DNA from: Microvirga terrae
GTDB lineage: Bacteria > Pseudomonadota > Alphaproteobacteria > Rhizobiales > Beijerinckiaceae
Assembly (NCBI RefSeq): GCF_013307435.2
Contig: NZ_CP102845.1
Coordinates: 248,001 to 312,000, forward strand
DNA: 64,000 nt
Direction of reading: 5' to 3'
The translations under genes and the position numbers were made by a program. This document shows positions 9,461 through 18,177 of this stretch, piece by piece (position 1 is the stretch's first letter; every line of letters begins with the position of its first letter). The notes beneath the pieces are model-generated. The model was given only the letters and a program-made list of their open reading frames with translations, did not search any database and had not been told where the DNA came from.

Positions 9461-10387
9461 ATGAGCGATGTGGATCTAGCGGATCTCGAAGCCTTCGCGG
9501 CGGTCGCGCGGGCGCGCAGCTTCCGCAGCGTGGCGCGGCTGCGCGGCGTCTCGGCCTCGTCCCTGAGCGAGGCCCTGCGGCGGCTGGAGGCGCGGCTCGG
9601 CGTGCGTCTGCTCAACCGGACCACCCGCAGCGTCACGCCGACCGAGGCCGGCCAGCGCCTCCTGGAACGCCTGGGGCCGGCCTTGAGCGAGGTCGCAGCC
9701 GCCCTCGACGCGGTGAACGGCTTTCGGGACTCGCCGACCGGCACCCTGCGGCTCAACGTTCCCACGGCGGTGGCCCGCCTGGTGCTGCCGCGGCTCATCG
9801 GGCCGTTCCTCGACGCCCATCCGGGCATCACCCTGGAGGTCGCCACCGACGACAGCTTCGTCGACGTGCTGGCGGCGGGCTTCGACGCAGGCATCCGCTA
9901 CGACGAGCGTCTGGAGAAGGACATGATCGCCGTGCCGATCGGCCCGCGCACCCAGCGCTTCGCGGTGGCGGGAGCGCCGGCCTATTTCGCCGCCCATGGC
10001 CGGCCCTCGCACCCGAGGGACATCCTGAACCACGCCTGCATCCGGCACCGCTTCGCCAGCGGCATCATGCATCCCTGGGAGTTCGAGCGCGACGGCGAGG
10101 TCGTGAAAATCACGCCCACCGCCCGGGTCGTCGCCAACAGCATCGACCTGGAGATCGCCGCCGCCCTGCAGGGCCTCGGGCTGATCGCCACCTTCGCGGG
10201 ATTTCTGGAGAGCGAATTCGCGAGTGGCGCCCTCGAGCCGGTGCTGGAGGATTGGCAGCAGCCCTTTTCAGGACCCTTCCTCTATTATCCGAGCCGCCGC
10301 CACATGCCCGCGCCCCTGCGCGCCTTCGTGGACTTCGTCAAACGCCGGCCGGCACCCGAGATTGCATCCGCGGGCGTTTCCGGTTAA
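9461..10387 (+). CDS. LysR-family transcriptional regulator
   Basis: A 308-residue LysR-type regulator. The helix-turn-helix covers roughly residues 1-62 (LEAFAAVARARSF through LLNRTTRSVTPTEAGQ) and the effector domain follows. It is clearly related to the LysR gene at 6377-7270: both share the NRTTRSV-TEAG block, so the two may be paralogues that took on different oxidoreductase partners. I used the ATG at 9461; a TTG at 9446 would add five residues. The divergent aldo/keto reductase is the likely target. Confidence 0.92.
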   Translation: MSDVDLADLEAFAAVARARSFRSVARLRGVSASSLSEALRRLEARLGVRLLNRTTRSVTPTEAGQRLLERLGPALSEVAAALDAVNGFRDSPTGTLRLNVPTAVARLVLPRLIGPFLDAHPGITLEVATDDSFVDVLAAGFDAGIRYDERLEKDMIAVPIGPRTQRFAVAGAPAYFAAHGRPSHPRDILNHACIRHRFASGIMHPWEFERDGEVVKITPTARVVANSIDLEIAAALQGLGLIATFAGFLESEFASGALEPVLEDWQQPFSGPFLYYPSRRHMPAPLRAFVDFVKRRPAPEIASAGVSG

Positions 10388-10471
10388 GCCTACCGTCTCG
10401 ATCCACCATGTCGAACCGGGGAGGGCTGCATGATTGAAGCGATGCATCAACGCACGTTCGGCCCCGGGCAC

Positions 10472-10496
10472 GCCCTGCAGCAGCTTGTTGCAGGGC
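10472..10496 (+). terminator. Weak hairpin after LysR gene
   Basis: GCCCTGCA and TGCAGGGC form an 8-bp stem with a 9-nt loop, 85 bp after the LysR stop. No T-run follows, so it is at best a weak or factor-assisted terminator. The rest of the 279-bp gap before the ABC-F gene shows no feature. Confidence 0.25.
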
Positions 10497-10666
10497 CGGC
10501 CATCGAGCGGATCTGACGGCTTTTCTCCGTCCTCATCTCACTCCGGTCAGCTCTGAACGGCTCACCCGCGCCCGTGGCTCCGCAAGGATCCGGCGCGTCT
10601 GACACGTTCCAGATTGTTCGCGCCGACGGCCTTCGCCCGGGCGCGCCGCACCCGTGAGATCCTCCC

Positions 10667-12181
10667 ATGGCCTCCTTGAGCCTTCGCAATGTCAGCTTCA
10701 TTGCCCAAACTCCCCTGTTCCGGAACCTGAACCTCGTCATCGGCCAGGGCGACCGCCTCGGCCTCGTGGCGGCCAACGGGGCCGGCAAGTCGACCCTTCT
10801 GAAATGCCTCGCCGGCCTCATCGAGCCGACCGAGGGCGACATCATGCGCTCGCGTGGCCTGCGCGTCGCCCTCGTCGAGCAGGACGTGCCCGCCGGTCTC
10901 GCCGATCTGTCGCTGCACGACGTGCTGCTGCAGGCCCTGCCGGCAGGCGAGCGCGAGAGCCAGGAATGGCGCGTCGACATGGTGCTCGACGAATTCGACA
11001 CTCCGGCCGATCTGCGTACCCTGCCTGTGCAGGCGCTGAGCGGCGGCTGGCAGCGGCTCGCGCTGATCGCCCGCGCGTGGATCACCGAGCCCGACCTGCT
11101 GCTCCTCGACGAGCCCACGAACCATCTCGATCTCGAAAAGCTCTTCACCCTGGAGGCCTGGATCACCCTGGCGGGTTTCACCGCGCCTATCGTGGTGGCG
11201 AGCCACGACCGCGACTTCCTCGATGCCTGCACGACGAAAACCCTGTTCCTGCGGCCCGAGGAATCCGTCTCCTTCGCCCATCCCTACCGGCGCGCCCGCG
11301 CGCTGCTCGACGCCCATGACGAGGCCGCCCGGACGCAGCGCGACAAGACCCTGCGCGAGGTCAAGCGCCTGCGCGAGAGCGCCCAGGAGCTGCGCAATGT
11401 GGGCCTCAACAGCGGCAGCGACGCGGCGCAGATCAAATCCGCCCAGATCAGGCGCCGCGCCGATGCGCTGGAGCAGCGCGCGCGCGTCGTGCACCGGGAG
11501 CGGCCGGGCGAGATCCGACTCGGCAACCGGGGCACCCATGCGCGGGTGCTCCTCGGGCTCGACAACGTTGGCGTTCAGGCGCCGGACGGGCGCAGGCTGT
11601 TCACGATCCCCAAGCTCGAGGTGGCGCAGGGCGACCGCGTCGTGGTGCTCGGCCGCAACGGCGCCGGCAAGTCGCAGCTCGTCCGGCTGCTGCACGCGGC
11701 GATGACCCGCCCGGACGGCCTCCCGGGCATCCGCACGAGCCCGAGCCTCGCTCTGGGCTATGTGGACCAGGACATGGGACAATTGCCGCAGACGAGCACG
11801 GCGCACGACTTCATCCTGTCGCGCTTTCGCCTCGGCGATCAGCGCAGCCGCGCGGTTCTGGCGGAGGCGGGCTTTCCCGTCGACAGGCAGGGGCTTCCCA
11901 TCGCCAGGCTGTCGCCCGGCCAGAAAGCGCGGCTCGGCCTCCTCGCGCTGCGCCTCTCCGAGCCCAATGTCTACCTCATGGACGAGCCCACCAACCACGT
12001 GGACATCCCGGGTCGCGAGCAGCTGGAAGCGGAAATCCTCGATGCACAGGCCACCTGCATCCTCGTGTCCCACGACCGCAGCTTCGTGAAAGCCGTCGGC
12101 ACCCGCTTCCTGCTCATCGACCGGGGCCGGCTGCGCGAGGTGGATGGGCCGGAGGCGTTTTACGAGAGCGTGGCCCGGTGA
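10667..12181 (+). CDS. ABC-F family ATPase
   Basis: A 504-residue protein with two ABC nucleotide-binding domains and no membrane segment, the ABC-F plan. Domain 1 has Walker A GANGAGKST near residue 40, the signature LSGGWQR and Walker B LLLLDEPTNHLD. An arginine-rich linker (about 220-290) follows. Domain 2 has GRNGAGKSQ, LSPGQKAR and VYLMDEPTNHVD. ABC-F proteins act on the ribosome in translation or in antibiotic protection; which applies here is unknown. The serine after the second Walker A lysine (KSQ rather than KST) is retained. The start ATG lacks a strong ribosome site. Confidence 0.92.
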   Translation: MASLSLRNVSFIAQTPLFRNLNLVIGQGDRLGLVAANGAGKSTLLKCLAGLIEPTEGDIMRSRGLRVALVEQDVPAGLADLSLHDVLLQALPAGERESQEWRVDMVLDEFDTPADLRTLPVQALSGGWQRLALIARAWITEPDLLLLDEPTNHLDLEKLFTLEAWITLAGFTAPIVVASHDRDFLDACTTKTLFLRPEESVSFAHPYRRARALLDAHDEAARTQRDKTLREVKRLRESAQELRNVGLNSGSDAAQIKSAQIRRRADALEQRARVVHRERPGEIRLGNRGTHARVLLGLDNVGVQAPDGRRLFTIPKLEVAQGDRVVVLGRNGAGKSQLVRLLHAAMTRPDGLPGIRTSPSLALGYVDQDMGQLPQTSTAHDFILSRFRLGDQRSRAVLAEAGFPVDRQGLPIARLSPGQKARLGLLALRLSEPNVYLMDEPTNHVDIPGREQLEAEILDAQATCILVSHDRSFVKAVGTRFLLIDRGRLREVDGPEAFYESVAR

Positions 12182-12211
12182 GCGATGTGGCGGATGATGC
12201 CCACCCCGTCG

Positions 12212-12296
12212 TCACCGGGCCTATCCCGGTGATCTCGACTGGAAGAGCTCTGCGCTTCTCAGGATCGGGAAGGCCGGGGCAAGCCCGGCCATGACG
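12212..12296. repeat. Cloverleaf-type palindromic repeat, copy C
   Basis: Left arm TCACCGGG/CCCGGTGA at 12212-12232 and right arm GGCCGGG/CCCGGCC at 12272-12290. The central pair is imperfect (CTCGAC against ATCGGG). It sits between the convergent ABC-F and L,D-transpeptidase genes. Confidence 0.85.
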
Positions 12297-12317
12297 GGCG
12301 GGGAGGGCGACGGCGGC

Positions 12318-12851
12318 TCACCCGACGATCTCGATCCGCGTATCCGGCCCGATCCGTTCCATGAGGCGGCGGATCATGCGCCTGTCGACGGCCACGCAGC
12401 CCTCCGTGGGCCGGAATCCCGGACGGGCGAGATGGAGGAAGATGGCGCTGCCGCGGCCCTTCACGACCGGGCCGCGGTTCCAGGCGATGTCGAGCACCAC
12501 GTCGTAGAGATGATCGTCCCGCCACATCGTCTCGTGACCGGTCGGGCAGGGCAGGGGAACGAGGCGGTTGTAGCGCCGGTCCCTCACGTCGTCCGACCAG
12601 CCGTCGGCGGGGCGGATGCGCCTCAGGGGCAGGCCCGTCCGGGGGCGCGGGCCGTGGTCCGGGCGGTAGAAAGCCTGCAGGATCCGGAACCGCCCGACCG
12701 GCGAGGCGCCGTCGCCCTCGCGCTTGGCCCGGGCCGTGCCGGAGCGGCCCAGCGCGCACGGCATGACGAGATTGCCGGCCTCGAGACGCCCGCGCCTGTG
12801 GTCGAGCGGGGAGCGGAACACACGGATGACATTGACGCGGGACGGTTTCAT
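12318..12851 (-). CDS. L,D-transpeptidase (YkuD-domain) protein
   Basis: A 177-residue YkuD catalytic domain. The active-site block is visible: a histidine in IFLHLARP followed by TEGCVAV, matching the H...[ST]xGC pattern with the nucleophilic cysteine near residue 156. The family makes 3-3 cross-links in peptidoglycan or attaches outer-membrane proteins to it. Oddly, no signal peptide or membrane anchor is visible with the ATG at 12851, and longer in-frame starts (to 13115) do not add one. It is divergent from a response-regulator gene. Confidence 0.8.
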   Translation of the reverse strand: MKPSRVNVIRVFRSPLDHRRGRLEAGNLVMPCALGRSGTARAKREGDGASPVGRFRILQAFYRPDHGPRPRTGLPLRRIRPADGWSDDVRDRRYNRLVPLPCPTGHETMWRDDHLYDVVLDIAWNRGPVVKGRGSAIFLHLARPGFRPTEGCVAVDRRMIRRLMERIGPDTRIEIVG

Positions 12852-12952
12852 GGGCAGTGGAAGGGACGGAAGGTCCCTCTTGTTGTCAAGCTGGGAATGA
12901 CTACTCTTATGCATCGAGCATGATCCAAAGCTCAAGGCTCGCGCCCGCGGGC

Positions 12953-12992
12953 GCATCGTCGAAAACCCGAACCCGGTTTTGCCGAACGATGC
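12953..12992. repeat. GCATCG-ended hairpin repeat
   Basis: GCATCGT at 12953-12959 pairs with ACGATGC at 12986-12992, with an inner AAAACC/GGTTTT stem. It lies in the 282-bp gap between the L,D-transpeptidase and response-regulator starts. The same plan recurs at 51475-51522. Confidence 0.6.
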
Positions 12993-13133
12993 TCTCGCGT
13001 CAGGCGGCGATTTTCGATCCGGATCATGAGCGGTGACAGGAGGCGAACGGACCGGCCCGGAGATGTCCGGGTTCTTCGCTGTTCGAAGACCGCTCTCGCG
13101 ACTTTCGCAGTCCATCGTGTTGAAGGGTTTGAG

Positions 13134-13820
13134 ATGTCGAATGCCAGCCGCCTCCTCGTCGTCGATGACGATCAGGACCTGCGCGACACCCTAGCCGAAC
13201 AGCTCGGATTCTATGACGAGTTTCAGGTTGCGACCGCCGAGAACGCCACGGGCGCTATCGATGCGGTGAAAGGGGACCGGATCGATCTTGCCATCATGGA
13301 TGTGGGCCTGCCCGACATGGACGGGCGCGAGGCGGTCAAGGTCATGCGCCAGAACGGCTTCCGCAGCCCGATCATCATGCTCACCGCCCAGGGGTCGGAC
13401 AGCGATACGGTGATGGGCCTGGAGGCCGGCGCCAACGATTACGTGGTCAAGCCGTTCAAGTTCGCCGTGCTGCTCGCCCGGATCCGGGCGCAGCTGCGCC
13501 AGTACGAGGCGAGCGAGGATGCGGTGTTCCAGATCGGGCCCTACATCTTCCGCCCGGGCTCGAAGCTGCTCACCACCGACAAGGGCTCCAAGCTCAAGCT
13601 GACCGAGAAGGAAACCGCCATCCTGCGCTATCTCTACCGCGCCGGTCAGTCCGTGGTCGGGCGCGACACCCTGCTCACGGAGGTGTGGGGCTACAATTCC
13701 AACGTCACCACCCACACGCTGGAAACGCATATCTACCGCCTGCGCCAGAAGATCGAGTCGGACCCGTCCAACGCCACCATCCTGGTCACCGAGCCCGGCG
13801 GCTACAAACTGATTCCCTGA
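13134..13820 (+). CDS. OmpR-family response regulator, CenR-like
   Basis: A 228-residue response regulator. The receiver domain (1-115) has acidic residues D11-D12-D13, the phospho-acceptor D56, T84 and K106. The OmpR/PhoB winged-helix DNA-binding domain fills about 125-228 (LTEKETAILRYLYRA through TEPGGYKLIP). The start ATG at 13134 was chosen because the receiver begins right there. The sequence style and the nearby xth-lolA-ftsK and L,D-transpeptidase genes recall CenR, which controls envelope genes in alphaproteobacteria; this identity is tentative. No histidine kinase gene is adjacent, as for CenR. Confidence 0.88.
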   Translation: MSNASRLLVVDDDQDLRDTLAEQLGFYDEFQVATAENATGAIDAVKGDRIDLAIMDVGLPDMDGREAVKVMRQNGFRSPIIMLTAQGSDSDTVMGLEAGANDYVVKPFKFAVLLARIRAQLRQYEASEDAVFQIGPYIFRPGSKLLTTDKGSKLKLTEKETAILRYLYRAGQSVVGRDTLLTEVWGYNSNVTTHTLETHIYRLRQKIESDPSNATILVTEPGGYKLIP

Positions 13821-13826
13821 CCGGCC

Positions 13827-14321
13827 ATGGCGCTCGACGACGACATCGCCACGCTCAGCCGGGCTCCGCTGTTCAACCTGCTGGAGCGCGACGCCCTACG
13901 CCTCGTGGCCTTCGCGTCGGAGAGCCGGACCTACCGGGAGGGCGACGTGCTGTTCAAGAAGGGCGACCGCTCGGACGGCGGCTACGTGGTGAGCCGCGGC
14001 GCCATCGCGCTCGACGCCAAGGACGACGGCTCGCCCGAGGCCTTTCTCGCCGGTCCCGGTGCCCTGATCGGGCAGGCGGCCCTGTTCGCACGCATCGAAC
14101 GCCGCGCCACCGCGACGGCCCGCGAGCCCTCGGCCATCATCCGGGTGACCCCGAGCCTCATGCGCCGGGTGCTGGAGGAGTTCCCGGACGCGGCCGCGGC
14201 CATCCAGGACGCGATGGCGGACGAGCTGGCCCGCCTCACGGAGGGCCTGGAGCGCGTCCGCCAGCAGCTCATCGCCATCGACGGCGGGGAGATTTCCGCG
14301 AAAGCGCCGGATGAGACGTGA
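13827..14321 (+). CDS. Cyclic-nucleotide-binding-fold protein
   Basis: A 164-residue protein with a Crp-like cyclic-nucleotide-binding beta-roll over residues about 10-125 (REGDVLFKKGDRSDGGYVV, then a GPGALIGQAALF segment where the phosphate cassette would be). It lacks the helix-turn-helix of Crp/Fnr, so it is not a DNA-binding regulator by itself. The C-terminus is a predicted helix. It starts 6 bp after the response-regulator stop, so both are probably one transcript. Whether it binds a nucleotide is unknown. Confidence 0.85.
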   Translation: MALDDDIATLSRAPLFNLLERDALRLVAFASESRTYREGDVLFKKGDRSDGGYVVSRGAIALDAKDDGSPEAFLAGPGALIGQAALFARIERRATATAREPSAIIRVTPSLMRRVLEEFPDAAAAIQDAMADELARLTEGLERVRQQLIAIDGGEISAKAPDET

Positions 14322-14334
14322 GAGGTTGAACCTC

Positions 14335-16047
14335 TCACGCGGCCTTCACGTCTGACAGGAACACATCCACTTCGCGGCTGAGGTTCTCGGCGTAGCGGGC
14401 GAGCTCCTGGGCGGCGCCCAGAACCTGCGTGGCCGCAGCCCCCGTCTCGCCGGCCCCGTGCTTCACGCTCTCGATGCTGTCCGTCACCTGGCCGGTGCCG
14501 CGGGCGGCCTCCTGGACGCTGCGGGAGATCTCGCCCGTGGTGGCGCCCTGTTCCTCCATGGCGGCCGCGATCCCGGTCGAAATGGCCGAAATCTGGTCGA
14601 TAATGGTCTGGATGCCGTGGATCGCCCCCACGGCCTCCTGGGTGGCGCCCTGGATCTGGGCGATCTGCGAACCGATCTCGTCGGTGGCCTTGGCCGTCTG
14701 GGTCGCGAGGTTCTTCACCTCGGAGGCGACGACCGCGAAGCCCTTGCCGGCCTCGCCGGCGCGGGCCGCCTCGATGGTGGCGTTGAGCGCGAGAAGGTTG
14801 GTCTGGGCGGCCAGGTTGTTGATCAGGGTGATCACGTCGCCGATGCGCTCGGCGCTGCTGGAGAGCGCCTGCACGATGCCGTTGGTGCGCTTGGCGCTCT
14901 CGACCGCCTCGAAGGAGATCTGGGACGATTGCGTGACCTGACGGGCGATCTCGCGGATCGAGATCGACATCTCCTCGGTGGCCGCCGCGACGGTCTGCAC
15001 GCTGCTCGAGGTCTGCTCGGCGGCCGCCGCCACGCTGACGGATTGCCGGTTGGTCCGGTCGGCCGTGCTCGTCATGGTCTGGGCGGTCGCCTCCATCTCC
15101 GAGGCCGCGGCGGCGAGCCCCTGGGTCAGGGCCGAGACATTGGCCTCGAACCGGCGGGTCAGCTCGTCGAGCTTGAGGGCGCGCTGCAGCTTCGCGTCGC
15201 TCTCGGTGGCCTGCTCGACGGAGAGCCGCTGGCGCTCGACGGTGTTCTCGCGGAAGATCTCCACGGCGCGGGCCATCTCGCCGATCTCGTTCCTGGCGGC
15301 CGTGTAGGGGACCGTCAGGGCGGTCTCGCCATGGGCGAGGCTTTTCATGGCCTCGGCGAGCCTCGGGATCGGCCGGAACAGCATGCGGCCCGCCAGGATC
15401 GCGGCGAGCGTCAGCAGGAGCACGACCGCCAGGGAGACCATCCCCATCTGCCACATGAGCTCATGGGCCGAGGCTTCGAGGGCGGTGACCTGGAATCCGC
15501 TGCCGAGCACGCCCAGCACCTGTCCGCTCTGGCCGAAGACCGGAAGATTCACCAGGAGATAGTCGGCCCCGAGGATCTTGGCCTTGCCCACATAGGTGCC
15601 GCCCGCCGATACGATGGGGAAGATCACCCCGTTGCGGTCCATGGCCGTGCCGACCGCGCGCGACCCGTCGGGATTGCGCATGTTGGTGGCGCGCCGGATG
15701 AGGTTGCCGCTGGCCTTGTCCTTCACGAACAGGGTCGCGGGGGCCTGCGTGGCCTCGGCGATGCGGTCGGCGAGCTCGTCGCTGTAGAACACGGCGTCGT
15801 CGTTCACCGTGATGCCCGTGACCGCCCCGGCGGCGTCCTTCTTCACGCTCAGGCTGTCGATGGAGCCGCGCAGGATGCCCACGAAGGTCCGCACGTTGGA
15901 CTGCAGCTGGGCGAGCGCCTTGGTCTCGACGTCCTGGCGGGTCTGAAGGGAGACGACCGCGAAGAGCGCGGCGGCGGTCACAACGACGAACGCCACCATG
16001 GCGGCCGTCGTGAGGTGGGAAAGCTTCCGGTTGGCGAGGAACTGCAC
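14335..16047 (-). CDS. Methyl-accepting chemotaxis protein with Cache-type sensor
   Basis: A 570-residue chemoreceptor. A first transmembrane helix at about 12-34 and a second at about 198-222 bracket a periplasmic sensor that looks like a single Cache domain ([29 protein letters not shown]). A HAMP domain follows (about 222-275), then the cytoplasmic signalling hairpin with the conserved tip [19 protein letters not shown]. It probably reports to a CheA/CheW array encoded elsewhere; no che genes are here. The start is a GTG. It converges with the cNMP-fold gene 13 bp away and sits beside the xth-lolA-ftsK group. Confidence 0.95.
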   Translation of the reverse strand: MQFLANRKLSHLTTAAMVAFVVVTAAALFAVVSLQTRQDVETKALAQLQSNVRTFVGILRGSIDSLSVKKDAAGAVTGITVNDDAVFYSDELADRIAEATQAPATLFVKDKASGNLIRRATNMRNPDGSRAVGTAMDRNGVIFPIVSAGGTYVGKAKILGADYLLVNLPVFGQSGQVLGVLGSGFQVTALEASAHELMWQMGMVSLAVVLLLTLAAILAGRMLFRPIPRLAEAMKSLAHGETALTVPYTAARNEIGEMARAVEIFRENTVERQRLSVEQATESDAKLQRALKLDELTRRFEANVSALTQGLAAAASEMEATAQTMTSTADRTNRQSVSVAAAAEQTSSSVQTVAAATEEMSISIREIARQVTQSSQISFEAVESAKRTNGIVQALSSSAERIGDVITLINNLAAQTNLLALNATIEAARAGEAGKGFAVVASEVKNLATQTAKATDEIGSQIAQIQGATQEAVGAIHGIQTIIDQISAISTGIAAAMEEQGATTGEISRSVQEAARGTGQVTDSIESVKHGAGETGAAATQVLGAAQELARYAENLSREVDVFLSDVKAA

Positions 16048-16134
16048 GGGTATTTACCTTAGGGAAAGTCGTGCAGAAGCCTTCGCAAAAACCGGTTAAA
16101 AAGGTGTCAAAGGGCGACGGGCAGGGCGGCTTTT

Positions 16135-16950
16135 CTACAGCTCCAGCACGGCCGTCACGGGGGCGTGGTCCGAGGGACGCTCCCAGCCGCGGGTCTCCCG
16201 GGTCACGTCGATGGAGCGCAGGGTGCCCTGCAGGCCCTTCGACAGCCAGACATGGTCGAGGCGGCGGCCCTTGTCGGCGGCCGCCCAGTCGGGCGAGCGG
16301 TAGCTCCACCAGGAATAGATCTTTTCCGGCTCCGGCCGCAGGATCCGCATGGCGTCGATCCACTCCGCCTCCTGGCGCAGCTCCTCCAGCATTGCGGTCT
16401 CGACCGGGGTGTGGCTCACCACGTCGAGGAGCTGCTTGTGGCTCCACACGTCGTGCTCGAGGGGCGCCACGTTGAGGTCGCCCACGAGAATGGCCGGTCC
16501 GGAGGTCGGCTTCGCGCGGCCGCCCCAGGAGCGCATCTCGGCCATGAAGTCGAGCTTGTGCCGGAATTTCTCGTTGAGCTCCGGATCGGGAATGTCGCCG
16601 CCGGCCGGCACATAGAAGTTATGGATCGTCAGGCCGGCCGCCGCCTTGGCCTCCCGGCTCAGGGTGATGGTGATGTGGCGCGCGTCCTGGCGCCCGCACA
16701 TCTCCATCACGCCGGTCTCGGAGAACGGGTAGCGGGACAGGATCGCGACCCCGTTGTAGCCCTTCTGGCCCATATGGACCACGAAGGGATAGCCGAAGGC
16801 CTGCAGGTCCTTCAGGGGCAGCTTGTCGTTCGGGCACTTGGTCTCCTGCAGGCACAGGATGTCGGGGCGGCGCTCCTTCAGGAAGCGGCCCACCTGGTCG
16901 ATGCGCAGGCGAACGGAATTGATGTTCCAGGTCGAGACGGTCAGTTGCAC
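16135..16950 (-). CDS. xth: Exodeoxyribonuclease III family
   Basis: A 271-residue endonuclease/exonuclease/phosphatase-fold protein, normal length for ExoIII. The key residues are recognisable: the N and E of STWNINSVR and LCLQETKC (metal site), a VPAGGD loop, the GDLNVAP motif and the C-terminal RLDHVWLS and SDHAPVTAVLEL catalytic aspartate-histidine. It cleaves at abasic sites and degrades one strand from the 3' end. The start is a GTG at 16950. The neighbours lolA and ftsK upstream are in the usual order. Confidence 0.95.
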   Translation of the reverse strand: MQLTVSTWNINSVRLRIDQVGRFLKERRPDILCLQETKCPNDKLPLKDLQAFGYPFVVHMGQKGYNGVAILSRYPFSETGVMEMCGRQDARHITITLSREAKAAAGLTIHNFYVPAGGDIPDPELNEKFRHKLDFMAEMRSWGGRAKPTSGPAILVGDLNVAPLEHDVWSHKQLLDVVSHTPVETAMLEELRQEAEWIDAMRILRPEPEKIYSWWSYRSPDWAAADKGRRLDHVWLSKGLQGTLRSIDVTRETRGWERPSDHAPVTAVLEL

Positions 16951-17042
16951 GGGAGGAAGCCCTTCGGAAGATCCCCTTCGGCTACGACAGATTCCGGCCC
17001 GAGGGAAGGGCGACGATCACCGGAAATAACAGCCCCTCGTCA

Positions 17043-17124
17043 TCACCGGCCTTGTGCCGGTGAGCCCGATTCCGTAAGGCGCGGCGCTTTTCCATATCGA
17101 GATGGCCGGGACAGGCCCGGCCAT
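17043..17124. repeat. Cloverleaf-type palindromic repeat, copy D
   Basis: Left arm TCACCGGC/GCCGGTGA at 17043-17063 and a perfect 9-bp right arm ATGGCCGGG/CCCGGCCAT at 17102-17124. The central pair is CCCGAT against ATCGAG. It is the only full copy between two same-strand genes (lolA end and xth start). Confidence 0.88.
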
Positions 17125-17154
17125 AACGCCGAGAGTGTCACATCCACGGCGGCC

Positions 17155-18078
17155 TCATTTGTTCCCGCCGACGAGGATGTCGTACTGGATCTTGAACAGA
17201 TCCTGGTCGATGCGGCGGCCGCGCTCGCTCTTGCCCAGCATCACCACCGTCTGGAAGCCCTGCGCATCGACGATGCGCCACTGGTTCAGGGTCTCCACCT
17301 GGCCGTCGAACACGAGGACGATGCGCGAGGTTCCGCCGAGCGTCGACGAATCCTCCAGGCTGATGCGCACGCCGTCGCCGTCGTTGGCGATGCCCGTGAT
17401 CCGGATGTCCTGGCCGAGATTCACCTGTTCGCGCAGCAGGAATTTCAGCGGCGTCTGCGAGATGGAATAGAGGTCCTGCGTCGCGAGCTTGCGGTCGCGC
17501 ACGGCGACCGAGCGTCCGTCGGCGATCACCTCGAGGGTGGCGGGCGGATCGTATTCGAACCGCACCCGGCCGGGGCGCTGGAGATAGAGGGTGCCGCCCT
17601 GCCGGCGCCCGTCGCCGCCCATCTGGTTGAAATCGGCCACCAGGGTGGTCAGGTTCGTGAAATAGGCATTCGCCCGCGCCACCACCTCGCCGTTCGGCAG
17701 CGGCTGGCGCAGGGCCACGGGCGTCGCCGCGGCGGCGGCCACCGGCCGGGACGCGATGACGACGGGCTCCGATTCGGGCGTGTGGCGGGGATCCGCGGTC
17801 GCGGGGCGGCTCGGCGGGAGCGGCGCGGTGACGGCCAGGACCTGTTCCGCATTGGCCGGCCTCGGGATGACCGGGCGGGACGGCTGGGTCTCGGCCGCTG
17901 CGGGCGTCGCCCGGTGGAACGAGGCGGTCGGCAGATGCGGGAGCGACGGGCCGAAGCCCTGCGCGACCATCGGACGGACGGGCGGGAGGAACAGGTCGAT
18001 CGGAACCGTCTGGGCCACGGCCGGCAGGGCGCCCGCGATGAGCGCCGTCACCAGGCCGGCAAGAAGGACGGGACGCAT
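17155..18078 (-). CDS. lolA: LolA-like outer-membrane lipoprotein carrier
   Basis: A 307-residue secreted protein. A signal peptide (VLLAGLVTALIAGALPAVAQ) covers residues about 4-23. A proline/alanine-rich, probably disordered stretch of about 100 residues follows, and the LolA fold starts near residue 128 (TLVADFNQMG..RQGGTLYLQRPGRVRFEY). LolA shuttles lipoproteins across the periplasm. The ATG at 18078 is preceded by AAGGAGA at a 9-10 nt distance, which decides the start over ATG codons further upstream. The long linker makes the protein about 100 residues longer than the E. coli one. Confidence 0.9.
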   Translation of the reverse strand: MRPVLLAGLVTALIAGALPAVAQTVPIDLFLPPVRPMVAQGFGPSLPHLPTASFHRATPAAAETQPSRPVIPRPANAEQVLAVTAPLPPSRPATADPRHTPESEPVVIASRPVAAAAATPVALRQPLPNGEVVARANAYFTNLTTLVADFNQMGGDGRRQGGTLYLQRPGRVRFEYDPPATLEVIADGRSVAVRDRKLATQDLYSISQTPLKFLLREQVNLGQDIRITGIANDGDGVRISLEDSSTLGGTSRIVLVFDGQVETLNQWRIVDAQGFQTVVMLGKSERGRRIDQDLFKIQYDILVGGNK

Positions 18079-18177
18079 CCGAATCGGTCTCCTTCGGACC
18101 ATCATCATGGACGCTGCCCGGCCATTGGGAATGGCCCAGGAATGACGCAGGGCCGCGGCCAAGGTTCCGAGACCGCC

